A stretch of 64,000 nucleotides of DNA, taken from positions 14,873,603-14,937,602 of the forward strand of contig NC_089794.1 of NCBI RefSeq assembly GCF_040412425.1, given 5' to 3'. The notes under the pieces are model-generated. The model saw only the letters and a list, made by a program, of their open reading frames with translations. It was not told the origin of the DNA and searched no databases. A program made the translations under genes and the position numbers. Each line of letters starts with the position of its first letter. The stretch's first letter is position 1. This document shows positions 23,724 through 34,380 of this stretch, one piece after another. The stretch is from Macrobrachium rosenbergii (taxonomy: Eukaryota > Arthropoda > Malacostraca > Decapoda > Palaemonidae).

Positions 23724-24949
23724 CACACACATGTATGTATATATATACTGTATATATATTATGTTCTTGCCTGGCCTACTTACTGTACTCCTTGTCCAGG
23801 GAGCCAATCTGGGGGTCTAGCTGATGAACAGGGGGCTAACCTTGAGATTTTGACTGCAATTGCTATTCAGGTAGTTCAGGTAGGAACTTAAATAGAGAAC
23901 AGTTGGGCTGAAGGCCGTACCTCATTTATTTTAAATGGAATATATTTACAATTAAACATGTCAGTGAAAAGACCGGGAATGATAAGCAGGTACAACGGTG
24001 GTCTGCCACGTGGTTAGATATTACAACACTTGTCCAGTTATCGAAGAATCTGTGAATAATCCTCTTGAAAAGGATACTGAAGAATTGGTTAGAAGCACAA
24101 GACAAGCAATTGTTTCCACAGCTAGGAATACCATGTGCAATTAGATTATGTCAGCGGTTACACAAGGATAATTACAACTATTTTGAGCAAATCTAGCATT
24201 GGACATATGGTGCCAAGATAACTCGATTCTATTGCGATGTGCTTGCATTAAAATTCACACTGAGCTAGGTGAGTCAGGTCTTTGTGATAACTTGCTCTTC
24301 AGAAGAGAAAATGAAAGTGCTGGGAAAGATTAAAGATACGTGACTGTTTGAAAGAACCTCGAATCAGGACTTTCCCTTATAATGGAGCGATGGAGAGCCT
24401 CGTTGAATTTCTCCAGGGTTGGAGGGATGAGTTTAGTGGGAATGCATGGATAATGGGACTGGGTGACCAAAAGATAAGGAGCACGCAAGGGGATGTGTGT
24501 TGTTCTGCTACCTGTAGGGTTCTGAGATCGAGGCCAGTTGTCTCAGGCTTCTTATGACTTTGGAGGCTTAATTTCTTGCTCCTTCCAAAGGGCACTGGGA
24601 TTGCAAGATGGCATCTCAGTCACCTCGCTTTCTATGTCAAGACCTTCTAAATCCTGGTGAACTCTGGCATCCCATGTTCGCCAGTTTTTATGTGGGACGT
24701 CCTTTCTGGCCGATTTCAGCAGACTTCCGTCTCCATTTGCCATTTACCTGAAAGGAGGCAATTTCAAGCAGCCACCAGTTCTTAAGAAAGGTCAGAGATG
24801 TGTCAAAAGGGGAGTATGGAGAGAAAGTTAGGTAGGGGCTGAGTTTCTCACTCCCTTCCTCCATTAGTTATCAATAAGAAAAATACTTTTTTAAATTACA
24901 AATCATTTGGGGAGTTGGGTTTGCTTATAAAGTGGTTACCCATGTTACA

Positions 24950-25032
<83 letters not shown>

Positions 25033-28000
25033 TTTATATTTATTCATTTATTTATTTATTTAATCAAACCTTGCTGAATTGCTAAGCCATAAATAGCCTA
25101 CCCCATCAATCCATGCTTAATTATTATGCCATAAATACCTCGAAGTATTGAAATCACTGCACCTTAGCGGCAACTTACAGTCAAATAGAATTATAAATCC
25201 TTTGGATGTATGATGCAAGTTATTCTGAAGGTAAAGAGAAGTCGTTCTTTTTGGATATTGTTGGGAAAAACAGTTTGAAGAATACAACACCAATCTGAAT
25301 TTATCTTAAATTTGCACCTGCAGGTGAGGTCCTAGGTGTGGAGAGGTCTTTTGCTGCTGTTCTTGAGCAGGATCTGCTAACTACAAATTGTTCCACTTGT
25401 ACTCTCCTATGTGTGAACCCTCTTCCTTGTCCTGGATGTTCCCAGGTAGTGTACCTTTGTTACTTTGTAAAAGTATATTTCATATCCAGGTATAACATTT
25501 TGTATTCAGGTGTTCCTAGAGAATATACAAACAAGCTAGTAGTTGTCATGACTCAAAAGTTAGTTTCAAATTACAAGTAGTGAAAGTTATCTTTGTAATG
25601 AACTAGTTCGAATTAAATAGATGTAATTGTTGAAGTACAGTAGTAGTTAATGCATTAGTATGTCAGTTACATCAGTTGATAAATAGGTGAAACATTTTTA
25701 TTGTTGTTTTGATGTTCCCAGGTAGTTTGCAAGTATTACCAGTGAATAAAGTACATAGCTAGAACTAGGTTAACTTTTAATGAAATTTAAAATCTGTCTG
25801 GTTTTGTAAAGTCATGGCAATAGTTGTTAGATGTGAATTACAGTGGCTGAAGCTCTTTTTAAAATCAATTTAAAACCAATTAAAAATTCTCTTGAGGAGG
25901 AAATTTTTTATTGGATGTATTGGACGTAATTTGAGGTGCTCTGTTTTCCAACCCAAATTCTAAAGCCCGAGATTAGCAGTTTAAAAACAAACTTGTTAAA
26001 GAGTTTTTTTTTGTGTGTGTGTTATTCATCTAGGATTTAAAAGTACTCTGATTTTTTTTTCATTCAGTTCCTCTTATCTTCCAGGTAGTATTCTGCAGCA
26101 AGTCCTGTCGGGTAAAGGGCCTTTCAGAAGACCATTGGTTAGAGTGCAAGATCCTGAGCTCAGTACTTGCCTATGGACTGGGAACATTGGCACGTTCCTA
26201 TAAATTACTGAAAACTTGGAACTTCAATCAAATAAAATCTATGCACAATAAACTGAAGATGGATAAACCAATTCTTCCCGAACAGTTAGGATTTGATAAA
26301 AGTGGAAAATACAGGTCATCCTCTTTTCAGTCTGTTTACCATCTTCTTCAAGGCTTGGAAACTTTTCCTTTTGAAGAAGTGATATCAGAATGCATGAATG
26401 CATTTCGGTTGGCCAGACTCTTGGAGTTTAGCAAAAGGTTCTTTGTTAATGAATCAGGCGTACCTGAACCAGTGACTAAAGAAGATTTTTTGGAAACATG
26501 CAAGATTCTAGTCAACAACTATGCAAAGTTTACTCAGAATTCGTTTGTATCGCAAGAGAGAGGGGTTAGTAATAATGAGTTGTTATCACAGGAATGCAAG
26601 ACTTCATAGCTGATCAGTAATCTTAAAGTTGGCCTTCTCTTGTTTACATGTTGAACACTATAAACTTTGTATTGTGTCATTTTTACAGGAAGTTTTGTCT
26701 TGTTCCATTATTTCTTTGAATAATTTTAATCTTGCTTCGTTGCACAATTTCTAGCAAAATGTATTCATGTAAAGTTGCACCCAGTGCAGCCCGTTGTGAC
26801 AGTAGAGAGCTCTGCATATGGAATAGAAAAAGACTTTATAATGTCAAATAACGCACTTGAGACATGGTACAGCCAATGTTTTGCGCTTTGCTTTTCCATG
26901 TGTGTTCAAGCAAGCTGTTATGTATCCAATACTGTACATGTGACCCGCTAACAATTCCATGTTTCCCTTCCTTGACTGTTTTCCTCTCCCAGACTCTGGA
27001 GATCTTCAGGTGTCATTTATATTTCATATTTTTTTGATTTTTGTCTTTTGGTTGTTGGATCGTTATCCTCTTACAGCAAATCGTCCTGATTTTTGTATGT
27101 TTATAGTTTCCTCATTATACCATTCTTATGCATGCCTCTTTTTTTTCAGCTATTTTTTTACGTTTTTCTACATACTTGCCTCTTCAAATTTTTTTCCTCA
27201 TTTCAAGTTCAGCACAAAGGAAACCATGTATTTGATGTTGTTTGGTAGGACTAGATGTTTTATTTTGAAAATTTACAAATTTCAGTATGATCATTAAATA
27301 TATTTACAAATTTGCAATGATCTCGAGTACTCTCAGCATCTAAGTTTATAGTGACAAAATGAGGTCACACAAATGGAAGTTTATACAATGTATTCAGTTT
27401 TTATTGCATGCTTTTATTTAACTTGACTTCTGCGTCTGTCTGTCCATCTGCCGGTCTGTTTGGGTCAAATCTTGTAGCTCAATTTTCGACCTGTTCCCTT
27501 CGTCTGATGGACTTGAAATTTTGCATGGTTACTCAATCCTGGTGACAATAAACCTGACGTGATCAGTAGGTCAGCAGTGGCATTTAATGACCCTACAGTG
27601 ACCTCTCCCAGTATCTCAGGATTTGTATGAAACTTCAGATTTTTCACAACTTTTTTTACTTGGTAGAATCTATGTTCTATATAACCCCTCCCCTTCCCTC
27701 TTCCATCCCCTCCCCCTACCCCCTCCCTACCCCCCCCCACACGTTCAAGTGTTAATTTAGCTGTGTCCCACTCCTCTTCCCCTTCCCTCCTCCACCCTTC
27801 TTCCCCTCCCCTTCCCTCTTCCATCCCTTCCTCCTTCCCATACTCTTCCCCCTTCCAAAGCACACGATCAAGTGTTAATTTAGCTGTGTCCTCCCCTCCA
27901 TTCCCCCTCCTCTTCCCCTCCCCTCCCTTTCCAGAGCATATTGTGTTAATTTAGCTGTGTCCTCCCTTCCCCTTCCATCCCCTTCCCCTCACTTCACCCC

Positions 28001-30442
28001 CCCTTCTGAAGCACACGATCAAGTGTTAATTTAGCTGTCCCCCTTCCCTCTTCCATTCCCCTACATTACCCCTCCCACGGCAAGCGATGAAATGTCATTT
28101 TAGCTGTCCTCCCCTCCCCTTCCCTCTTCCATCCCCCTCCCCTTGCCCCCTTCCCTTAACCCTTGCCCCTCCCATTGCCCCCTTCCCTTCCCCTCCCCCT
28201 CCCCCCCTTCTGGAGCACACGATCAAGTGTTAATTTAGCCGTGTCCTCCCCATCGCTTCTCTCACACTCCCCTCCCCCCTTCCCCCCATTTCCTAAGCAC
28301 ACGATCAAGTGTTAATTTAGCTGTGTCCTTCCCTTCGCCTCTCCCTTCCCCTCCCCCTTTCTGGAGCATATGATCAAGTGTTAATTTAGCTGCGTCCTCC
28401 CCTCCCTTCCTTTTTCCATCCCCTCCCCTCCCTCCCCTTTCTAAACCCACGATCAAGTGTTAATTTAGCTGTGTCCCCCTCGCCTTCTCTCTTCACTCCC
28501 ACTCCCCTTACCCCTCACATCCCTTTCCCCTCCCCTTACCTCTCACATCCCTTTCCCCTCCCCTACCACTTCCCCTCCCTCTTCCGAAGCACACGATCAA
28601 GAGTTAATTTAGCTGTTTCCTCCTCTCCCCTTCCTTCTTCCCTTCCCCTTCCTTCCCTCTTCCATCCCCACCCCTTCACCTCATCCTTCTCCTCCCATCC
28701 CCTCCCCTCCCAGAGCATGCAATCAAGTGTTAATTTAGCTGACTTCCTCTTCCCCTTCCCTCTCCCTCCCATCCCCTTTCCTCCCCCTTCCGGAGCAGTG
28801 GTCAAGTGTTAGTTTAGCTGTGTCCTCACCCTCCCCTCCCCTCTTCTGTTCTCCTCCATTCCATCTTCCCCCTCCCCTCCTTCCCCGCTCCCTTCCCCTC
28901 CCCACCCCATTCTAGAGCACATGATCAAGTGTTAATTTAGCTGTGCCCTTTCTTCCCTTCTCTCTTCCCTCCCCTTCCTTCTTCCATCACCACCTTCCCT
29001 CCCCTTCCCTTCCCACTTTCCCTCCCCCTACCCCTTCCCCCTCCCCTTTCCTCCCCATCCCATTTCCCTCTCCTCCATCCCCTTCACATTTTCCTCCCCT
29101 CCTCCATCTTCCCTCCCCTTCCCCCTTCCCCTTCCCATCTCCTCCTCCCCTCGCATTCCCCTTCCCCACCTTCCTACTTCTCCTTCCCTCTTCCCCCCCA
29201 CCTTCCTACTTCTCCTTCCCCCTTCCCCTTCACTCCCTTCCCTCTTCCCTCCCTTACCCTCCTCCTTCCCACCCCTTTCACCGTAAACGGATATCAGTTT
29301 CGTTAATTACAATTATAAATCGGTTGCAGTTTATGCCAAAACTAAAAAGTAATAAAAAATTATTAAAAAATTCCAAACACTTTTATTAAAATATACTAAA
29401 AAGTAAAAAGTATTTTTTTGACACACCAGGATTTTCTTACAATTAATCATGTCTACAAAAATAAAAGCGTGGTCCCCAAACATGGTAGGAAATGCTACAC
29501 GAAAAGAAATATATATATATTTTTTTATTTCTTGTACCATTTATACTTCCATGTTTGGGGCCCACGCTTTTATTTTGGAAAAAATGATCAATTGTAAAAA
29601 AATCCGTGTGTCATAAAAAATAATTTTTTTGCTTTTTAGTGCAATTTAATAAAAACATAATTAAATTTTTTTTATTTTTTTTAAATATCGTATATGTGTA
29701 TATGCAATGCAAATGCTTTTCCAACAGTTCGATGTTTATCAGTGTAATCTTCACAACGACTCGTAAATAGTTTCTGAAAAGTAGGCTTGATTATTTCTGG
29801 ACAGCAGGCATAATTATTTCTGAGTATTCCTAGCTCTTTGTTCCTTTATATTCGCAGGTGTTTGAACTGTACCCAGCGAAAAGTCTGATCAACCACTCCT
29901 GCTCACCTGTTATGTCCTCCAAACGTTTTGGTCGAGAGTCATTCTGGTATGCTGTCAGACCTGTTGCAGCTGGCGAGGAACTGACAATTTCCTATGTAGC
30001 TGACTTCAGCATTGAACCTAAGCAGGAAAGAAAAGGAAAGTTAGTGCCTGTCCATAACATCGTCTGTAGCTGTCAAGCTTGTGAGGAGAGCTGGCCAACT
30101 TTGCCACATCTACCTGGAATTGTGTGTTCATGTGTAAATTGCAAGAAACCTTTTCCCGATGTGGGAATGTATTGCCATGAATGTTTTGAAAGACTGAGAG
30201 GAAAATTAGATATCAAGACAGCTTTTGAACTGAGGATTATTTCTGAAAAGGTAATGTCAGCCCTTGATGTTTTGCAACGAATGCAAAACAAGGTAGCGCA
30301 AGAGGAACCCATCTCTAAACAAGAATTTAGACATCTTTGTGGAGCGTCAGAGGTCGCCTTTAAATATTCAACATCGCCTTCTAAAGCGCTTGTAAGCTTC
30401 ATGAAGCTAATGGATGTTTGTGCTGAAAATGGATTGATGTGA
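20384..30442 (+). CDS. SMYD4-like: SMYD4-like SET/MYND protein, copy B (four coding exons)
   Basis: Gene span with coding exons 20384-21140, 25324-25445, 26085-26564 and 29858-30442; from the ATG at 20396 the product is about 643 aa. Order: N-terminal TPR region (residues about 50-175), first SET part with KGRG (236-239) and [14 protein letters not shown] zinc finger with all eight ligands (C271, C274, C284, C287, C293, C297, H306, C310), helical SET-I insert, then NHSCSPV (461-467), GEELTISY (Tyr 495) and post-SET CxCxxC (519-524). This is the SMYD4 layout: predicted SAM-dependent protein lysine methyltransferase or cofactor-binding regulator. All introns are GT-AG with phases 1, 0, 0. ATG context is strong (G at -3, G at +4), but the frame stays open back to the acceptor (ELEE before Met), so a coding upstream exon is possible. 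Oddity: Val467 replaces the conserved Asn. Shorter than human SMYD4 (about 800 aa). Confidence 0.9.
21356..21670 (+). mobile_element. S1 SINE with 19-bp target-site duplication and internal tandem duplication
   Basis: Head with GGGCGAGTCGGTAGAGC (A-box-like) and a B-box-like GAGTTTGAGTCTCC; the head end, about 38 bp around TCTCCGGCCGGC, is duplicated in tandem. Flanked by a TTTTTTAAAGGAAGCATCA direct repeat (21337-21355 and 21671-21689), preceded on the right by a poly-T run. Absent from intron 1 of copy C. Confidence 0.87.
22626..22703. repeat. (TA)n microsatellite
   Basis: TA tract forming the left boundary of R5. Confidence 0.97.
22704..23623 (-). mobile_element. Unclassified repeat R5, about 0.9 kb, bounded by (TA)n (minus copy)
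   Basis: Aligns over its whole length, in reverse orientation, with 56331-57243. Shared blocks at one end: GTTACCTATGAGGG against GTTACGTGTGAGGG, GCAGGGCCG, and GAGGTTAA; at the other end CTGTTCGCCCTCGA and GGATAGGTAGCAT. Both copies are flanked directly by (TA)n on both sides. No ORF of note, so probably a non-autonomous element. Confidence 0.7.
23624..23718. repeat. (TA)n microsatellite
   Basis: TA tract with one phase break at 23647; right boundary of R5. Confidence 0.97.
23719..24950. other. Unrecognised intronic segment between two (TA)n tracts
   Basis: 1.2 kb absent from intron 1 of copy C. Small open frames on both strands (24348-24557 plus, 24377-24595 minus) show no family I recognise. 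May be a non-autonomous transposon interior or LTR remnant. Confidence 0.4.
24951..25027. repeat. (TA)n microsatellite
   Basis: TA tract near the end of intron 1 of copy B. Confidence 0.97.
25324..25445 (+). CDS. SMYD4-like: Copy B coding exon 2 (SET and first half of MYND)
   Basis: Acceptor CCTGCAG at 25317-25323, donor CCCAG|GTAGTG at 25445/25446; 122 nt, phase 1 to phase 0. Encodes residues 250-289, including the first four MYND zinc ligands (NCSTC and PCPGC). Same length as the copy C exon. The exon opens with GTGAGG directly after the acceptor. Confidence 0.9.
26085..26564 (+). CDS. SMYD4-like: Copy B coding exon 3 (second half of MYND, SET-I)
   Basis: Acceptor CTTCCAG, donor GGG|GTTAGT at 26564/26565; exactly 160 codons. 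Encodes VVFCSKSC...H...C (last four MYND ligands), then an alpha-helical insert with LPEQLGFD and [19 protein letters not shown]. Reading can continue through the donor to a stop at 26609, which would give a protein lacking the second SET half if the intron were retained. Confidence 0.9.
27660..29280. repeat. Polypyrimidine satellite punctuated by a conserved 33-bp module
   Basis: Almost pure C/T on the + strand, interrupted 13 times between 27738 and 28947 by a module of consensus AGCACACGATCAAG-TGTTAATTTAGCTGTGTCC. Module starts are near 27738, 27858, 27931, 28009, 28074, 28213, 28292, 28361, 28441, 28582, 28709, 28790 and 28911, so spacing varies (about 70-140 bp). From 28950 to 29280 the pyrimidine run has no module. 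Confidence 0.9.
29394..29640. mobile_element. Foldback element in intron 3 of copy B
   Basis: Imperfect inverted arms 29394-29485 and 29549-29640. Matching blocks include TAAAAGCGTGG / CCACGCTTTTA, CCAAACATGG / CCATGTTTGG, TTACAATTAATCAT / ATGATCAATTGTAA and TGACACAC / GTGTGTCA. Absent from A and C introns. Confidence 0.75.
29858..30442 (+). CDS. SMYD4-like: Copy B last coding exon (SET C-terminal half, post-SET)
   Basis: Acceptor TTCGCAG at 29851-29857, TGA at 30440-30442; 194 codons. [21 protein letters not shown] and a CVNCKKP...CHEC pair. By eye about three quarters identical to the copy C exon. Confidence 0.92.
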   Translation: MFELYPAKSLINHSCSPVMSSKRFGRESFWYAVRPVAAGEELTISYVADFSIEPKQERKGKLVPVHNIVCSCQACEESWPTLPHLPGIVCSCVNCKKPFPDVGMYCHECFERLRGKLDIKTAFELRIISEKVMSALDVLQRMQNKVAQEEPISKQEFRHLCGASEVAFKYSTSPSKALVSFMKLMDVCAENGLM

Positions 30443-31024
30443 AGAATGAAGTACTCATTGAATTAAATGTTGCAGAGGTGCAAGTTTCTTTTGATAAGCA
30501 TCCATTAGTTAACTTTCAGTTGTGTGTGTAAGAGAGTTTTAATGAGTATCCAGTGGGTAACTTTCAGTAGTCTGTAATTATAAGCACTATCGTTTAAGGT
30601 AAATATGATAATTTATATGTACACATTTTGTACAACTTTTGTAGAAGAAGGGAATATAAGTTTGTAAGAATTAGAGGTGAAATATTTTGTTGTGGAAGCA
30701 GTGCTACAGTTAGTAGTCAGTGGAAATAATACTACAGTTGGAAGTCACTTGTAGTCTACAGTTTCTTGAAACTGAACAGAGCCAAATGGTATGTTGATGC
30801 TCAAGAAAAAAAATTGCTATTAAGTATCATGTTATTAATTGATTTGAGCACCAGTGTCAAAAGTATATACCGCCCCCGAGTTTCAAATTCAATGGTGTAT
30901 CTTGTATAACAAATCTGTTGTCTTCTGGGCAGAAATGTATTACAGTGTATGGCCACGTGCAGTATTTTTTAAAATGTTTACATAAAACAATTTCTCTTAT
31001 CATTAGACCATGTGAGCACATGGG

Positions 31025-31105
<81 letters not shown>

Positions 31106-32279
31106 ATGTCATCAGGTGTTTTTCGAAGAAGGGATCTTTATAAAGATATATGATTTAGTGCTCTTTAATGCCTGACATTGGCATTGCTTTGTAACAGTCG
31201 ATTATCCCATAACGCATTTATTGCATTGCTCAAGATCCTGAACTATTGTAATGATGAATTCAATATTTCTCTGACGAGGGGGAATAAGCTATGTTCTTGA
31301 TAATTACCCATTAAAATATGCCGCAGATATTGTTCCTTTCTTTTCATTTGCCCAGTTGAGTGTATGGAGGCAGTAGACTGCCAATAATCCATTTGCTTAG
31401 GTCGTTGAAAGTCAGAACCCAAATAACATTTAACTCTTGAACACTGTATGTCATTATCCAAATTACAATTAAAAACAAATGAATATCCAAACACCTTGGG
31501 AGATAGAAGCTCCCAAGAAAATTCATTGAGGCATAAAGCCTGCACCCTCATTCGTAAAGTTGCTGCATAGAGATTTACAACAGGCCATAAGAGATCAGTA
31601 TGAGCAGCAGTGAGACTTTGAAGTCAGTTAACTTTTTTTAAAGAACAATGATGCTTGAGGTTTTCATCCTAAGTAATTTAGCCTTGTTGACTATTACTGT
31701 ATTTTTTTTTGCTTTTTTGCCAAAATAAACCACAATAATTGAGCTACATTTGCACACACAAATAAAGCCCTGTTTTGTCAAGGTGGAAATACATGCTGTC
31801 CCATAGGTAAAATTTTGAGGCTCTTACGAATTTTTACTTTTGAAAGATAATTCCTTTACAAAATTAAGTAGATCAGTAATTCTAGTTACTGTGGAGTTAT
31901 AGTGTTATTGCACAGAATTTTACTTTCCTCTTGAATGTTGAAAAGGCCGTGAAGAAAGAGTTGTGATGTGCCACCTAACTCTTTAGAAGTAAGAAAAAAG
32001 AAGTGGGGTTGGGGAGCTCAGGGCATAGGAATCATGTTTTCTCAATGTACCTCGACCTTTAGTGTGAATTACTCGATATTATCCTGCCACCAGCACCACA
32101 GGTTGGGTTTCGTAGTCCTTGGTAGTTGTGATGCGCTCATGTCAATATCTACCGTATAGCAGAGTGTTTGTGATGAGAGTGCAGAGGCAAGCATGGTCAG
32201 TCTAGATCTTGGTGCAGCCCTTGACCGTGGGAATCATGAAGCGATTGCCTACAGGCTAAGATTACTGGAAATTTGTTGA
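30443..32279 (+). other. Duplicated 3' flank of copy B with (TA)n
   Basis: Aligns with 975-2779 and 50984-52225. Contains a (TA)n tract at 31028-31101 not present in the other two. No gene seen. Confidence 0.6.
31028..31101. repeat. (TA)n microsatellite
   Basis: TA tract replacing a T-rich stretch in the paralogous flanks. Confidence 0.97.
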
Positions 32280-32869
32280 TCTTTTATCAATATTTTAAAT
32301 GAATTTTTACTAGGCAGAACCCAAAGGGTGTGTCTTGATGGCCAGTATAGCAGCTGTCGTAAAGTCATTTGCGTTTCTGAAGGTAGTGTTCTTGGACCTT
32401 TGTTATACTGTTTCTTGTTTTGTGTGTTTGTGTGACGTGGCAAGGCCTAGAAAACAAACTGACTGCATACGCTTATGATGCTACCTTTCTAGCTGTTGTT
32501 CCATGTGTGTACCTTCCGTCTGCTGATGCAGAGTGTTTGAAAATAGATCATCCATGTATTCATGAGTGGAATAGGCTATGGGGCATGTAGCTTAACCTTC
32601 AAAAACTCAGAGCGTGAGGGTCGTTCCAGAACTTTAGAGTTTGCATCCTGATTTACGTTTAATTTGTATAGTTTTAAGTGTCATTCTCATTTATAAAATT
32701 GACTTTTGGGGAACATTGTTGTAATAATGCTTCCTATGTCTCTCAGAAAGTTTGCATCTTGCAGAAATGTTTTGGGAAGTTGCTATGTCTAAGTGTTTGA
32801 ACTCTTTTTCTTCTTCCTTGTTTGGAGTATTATACTGCAGTGTGGTCTTGGATAGAGTTATATCATCAG
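32280..32869 (+). pseudogene. Degraded LINE RT fragment (paralogue of 2780-3370)
   Basis: Same fragment as in the copy A flank, with further stops and indels. The LEYYTAVW segment at about 32825-32850 is cut by the solo LTR that follows. Confidence 0.65.
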
Positions 32870-32873
32870 TGAA

Positions 32874-33922
32874 TGTTAGAACTTTGTTCTTTTTCATTAT
32901 CTTATTTTACCCTATTTTGTTATTTAGTTTAGTATCCCCATCAGGGTTTTAAGTTTTCTTCCTCAACGTTATTTTGGGTTTCCATACCTGTTTTGATCCT
33001 TGGCCTGTTTTTCTCAAGAGTCCTTTTTTTCGGTTTCCTCGAAGTATTCCGAGGTGTATTGGGAAGTCCCTGTGCCCTAGTTGAGGAGTCTAGTTCTGGC
33101 CTTCGTGTTGGTACGACATTTGGATTACAGCAAGTTCGCTCCTATATTCTGCAAGATTTCGCTTTACTCTAACCAGTGACAGCCTATTGCAACGTTGCTG
33201 CCTCACCTTGCTGTAGCCTTGGACCAGTATCTGCCTGGAGGACTTCGCTGTGAGCAGGCATAAGTCCTTTATTTAAGTTCGGTGACGTTGGAGAGGCTTA
33301 GGCCTTTCATGTTGGGGTCGTGCCTTTAGTCTGCAGGCTCTGAAGTATAGTGGGGAATACCTTTCCGCTTCTTTGACTCACATTTGGCCTTTGAAGTGTT
33401 GTGGGGATCCCCCTTCCCGCCTTGCCTTACTCCGTTACGTCCCATTGGAACAACAGGCAGTTCCTCATATAAGGATCTTTGTGGAGATTAAAACTCTTAG
33501 AGGCGACTTTACATTTATTAGGGCATCTTAGTTTTGTGAATTGTTAGGCTTCATTCTCGCCGTTGTTTTCTCCTTTTTTTCGGGACCCCCTTATTTTTGG
33601 GAATGTGTGTTTTTGGTTTCTTTAATTAATAGAGTGGGTGTTTTGCTCAATTTATTATTATTGTATTTATAGTTTGTGTGAATGTTATTCATATATTGAT
33701 GTATTTGTAGTGGTTCCGGCGATCATTTCTATCTTTATTGTGTTTGTAAGTACATTGGAATACTTTTACTTTTCGTATTTGTATCCCTTTCTGTTAATAT
33801 TTGCACACTGACTGTTACCTCACCTATCGTGACTTTACCTTTGGAGAACACCTGTTGAAATTCATTGTTCTTCTGCATAATCTAGTATATGTATGATAAC
33901 CCTTAGAAAAGGGTCCTGACAT
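32874..33922. mobile_element. Solo LTR with 4-bp target duplication TGAA
   Basis: 1049 bp beginning TGTTAGAAC and ending GTCCTGACA (imperfect terminal inverted repeat), flanked by TGAA at 32870-32873 and 33923-33926. The copy A flank keeps the uninterrupted site (CAGTGAAGTAC, TGAA at 3362-3365), which fixes both ends. No coding sequence. A 4-bp duplication suits a Ty3/gypsy-type integrase. Not related by eye to the LTR at 6659. Confidence 0.8.
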
Positions 33923-34073
33923 GAAGTATATTTTGTCAACTCTTAATGTTGACAACGACAAACATCATGTGCACTCTTTTTCACCTGACCTTGCTGTGTT
34001 TGCTGACTACACCAGGCAGGCTGCTGCTGCAAACAGTGTGAGGTTTTTTAGCATCACGTTTGATACTAGTCAG

Positions 34074-34380
34074 CCCCATAGGGGGGGTAGTGCCGTCACG
34101 TGGTGCACTGTAGGCATTACTTACGGGTCTTTGCGGCGTCCCTTCAGCCCCCGGCTGCGACCTCCTTTCATTCCTTTTGCTGTACCTCCGTTCATATCCT
34201 CTTTCTTCCATCTTCACTTTCCACCCTCTCTAACAATTGTTTCTTAGTGCAATTGTCAGGTTTTCCTCTTGTTACACCTTTCGAACCTTCTTACTGTCAA
34301 TTTGGCTTTCAGCGCTGAATGACCTCATAGGTCCCAGCGCTTGGTCTTTGGCCTTAATTCTATATGCTGTTCTCCAATAT
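34074..34380 (+). repeat. R2 repeat (complete copy)
   Basis: Best-preserved R2 copy upstream of 63 kb: GTGCACTGTAGGCATTACTT, CATTCCTTTTGCTGTACCTC, GTTACACCTTTCG, and GCTGAATGACCTCATAGG blocks in order. Confidence 0.75.

Larger units (their letters stand above)
21141..25323 (+). other. Intron 1 of copy B
   Basis: 4.2 kb against 2.0 kb in copy C. The extra length is a SINE (21356-21670) and a block of insertions between about 22570 and 25080 made of three (TA)n tracts, the R5 element and an unrecognised segment. Confidence 0.8.
26565..29857 (+). other. Intron 3 of copy B with a 2.3-kb insertion
   Basis: Against introns of A and C, extra DNA lies about 27400-29700. It holds unique sequence (27421-27660), the punctuated polypyrimidine satellite, and a foldback element. 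The remainder is ordinary intron ending in TTCGCAG. Confidence 0.75.

Noticed and set aside
26187..26609. Extension of copy B exon 3 to the stop at 26609 as the real gene end
   Set aside because: The GTTAGT donor, the equal 160-codon length in copy C and the in-phase exon 4 support splicing; the extension is not kept in copy C.
27465..29389. Long Pro/Ser-rich or Gly/Glu-rich open frames
   Set aside because: They come from the polypyrimidine satellite in an intron, with no domain and no conservation in copies A or C.
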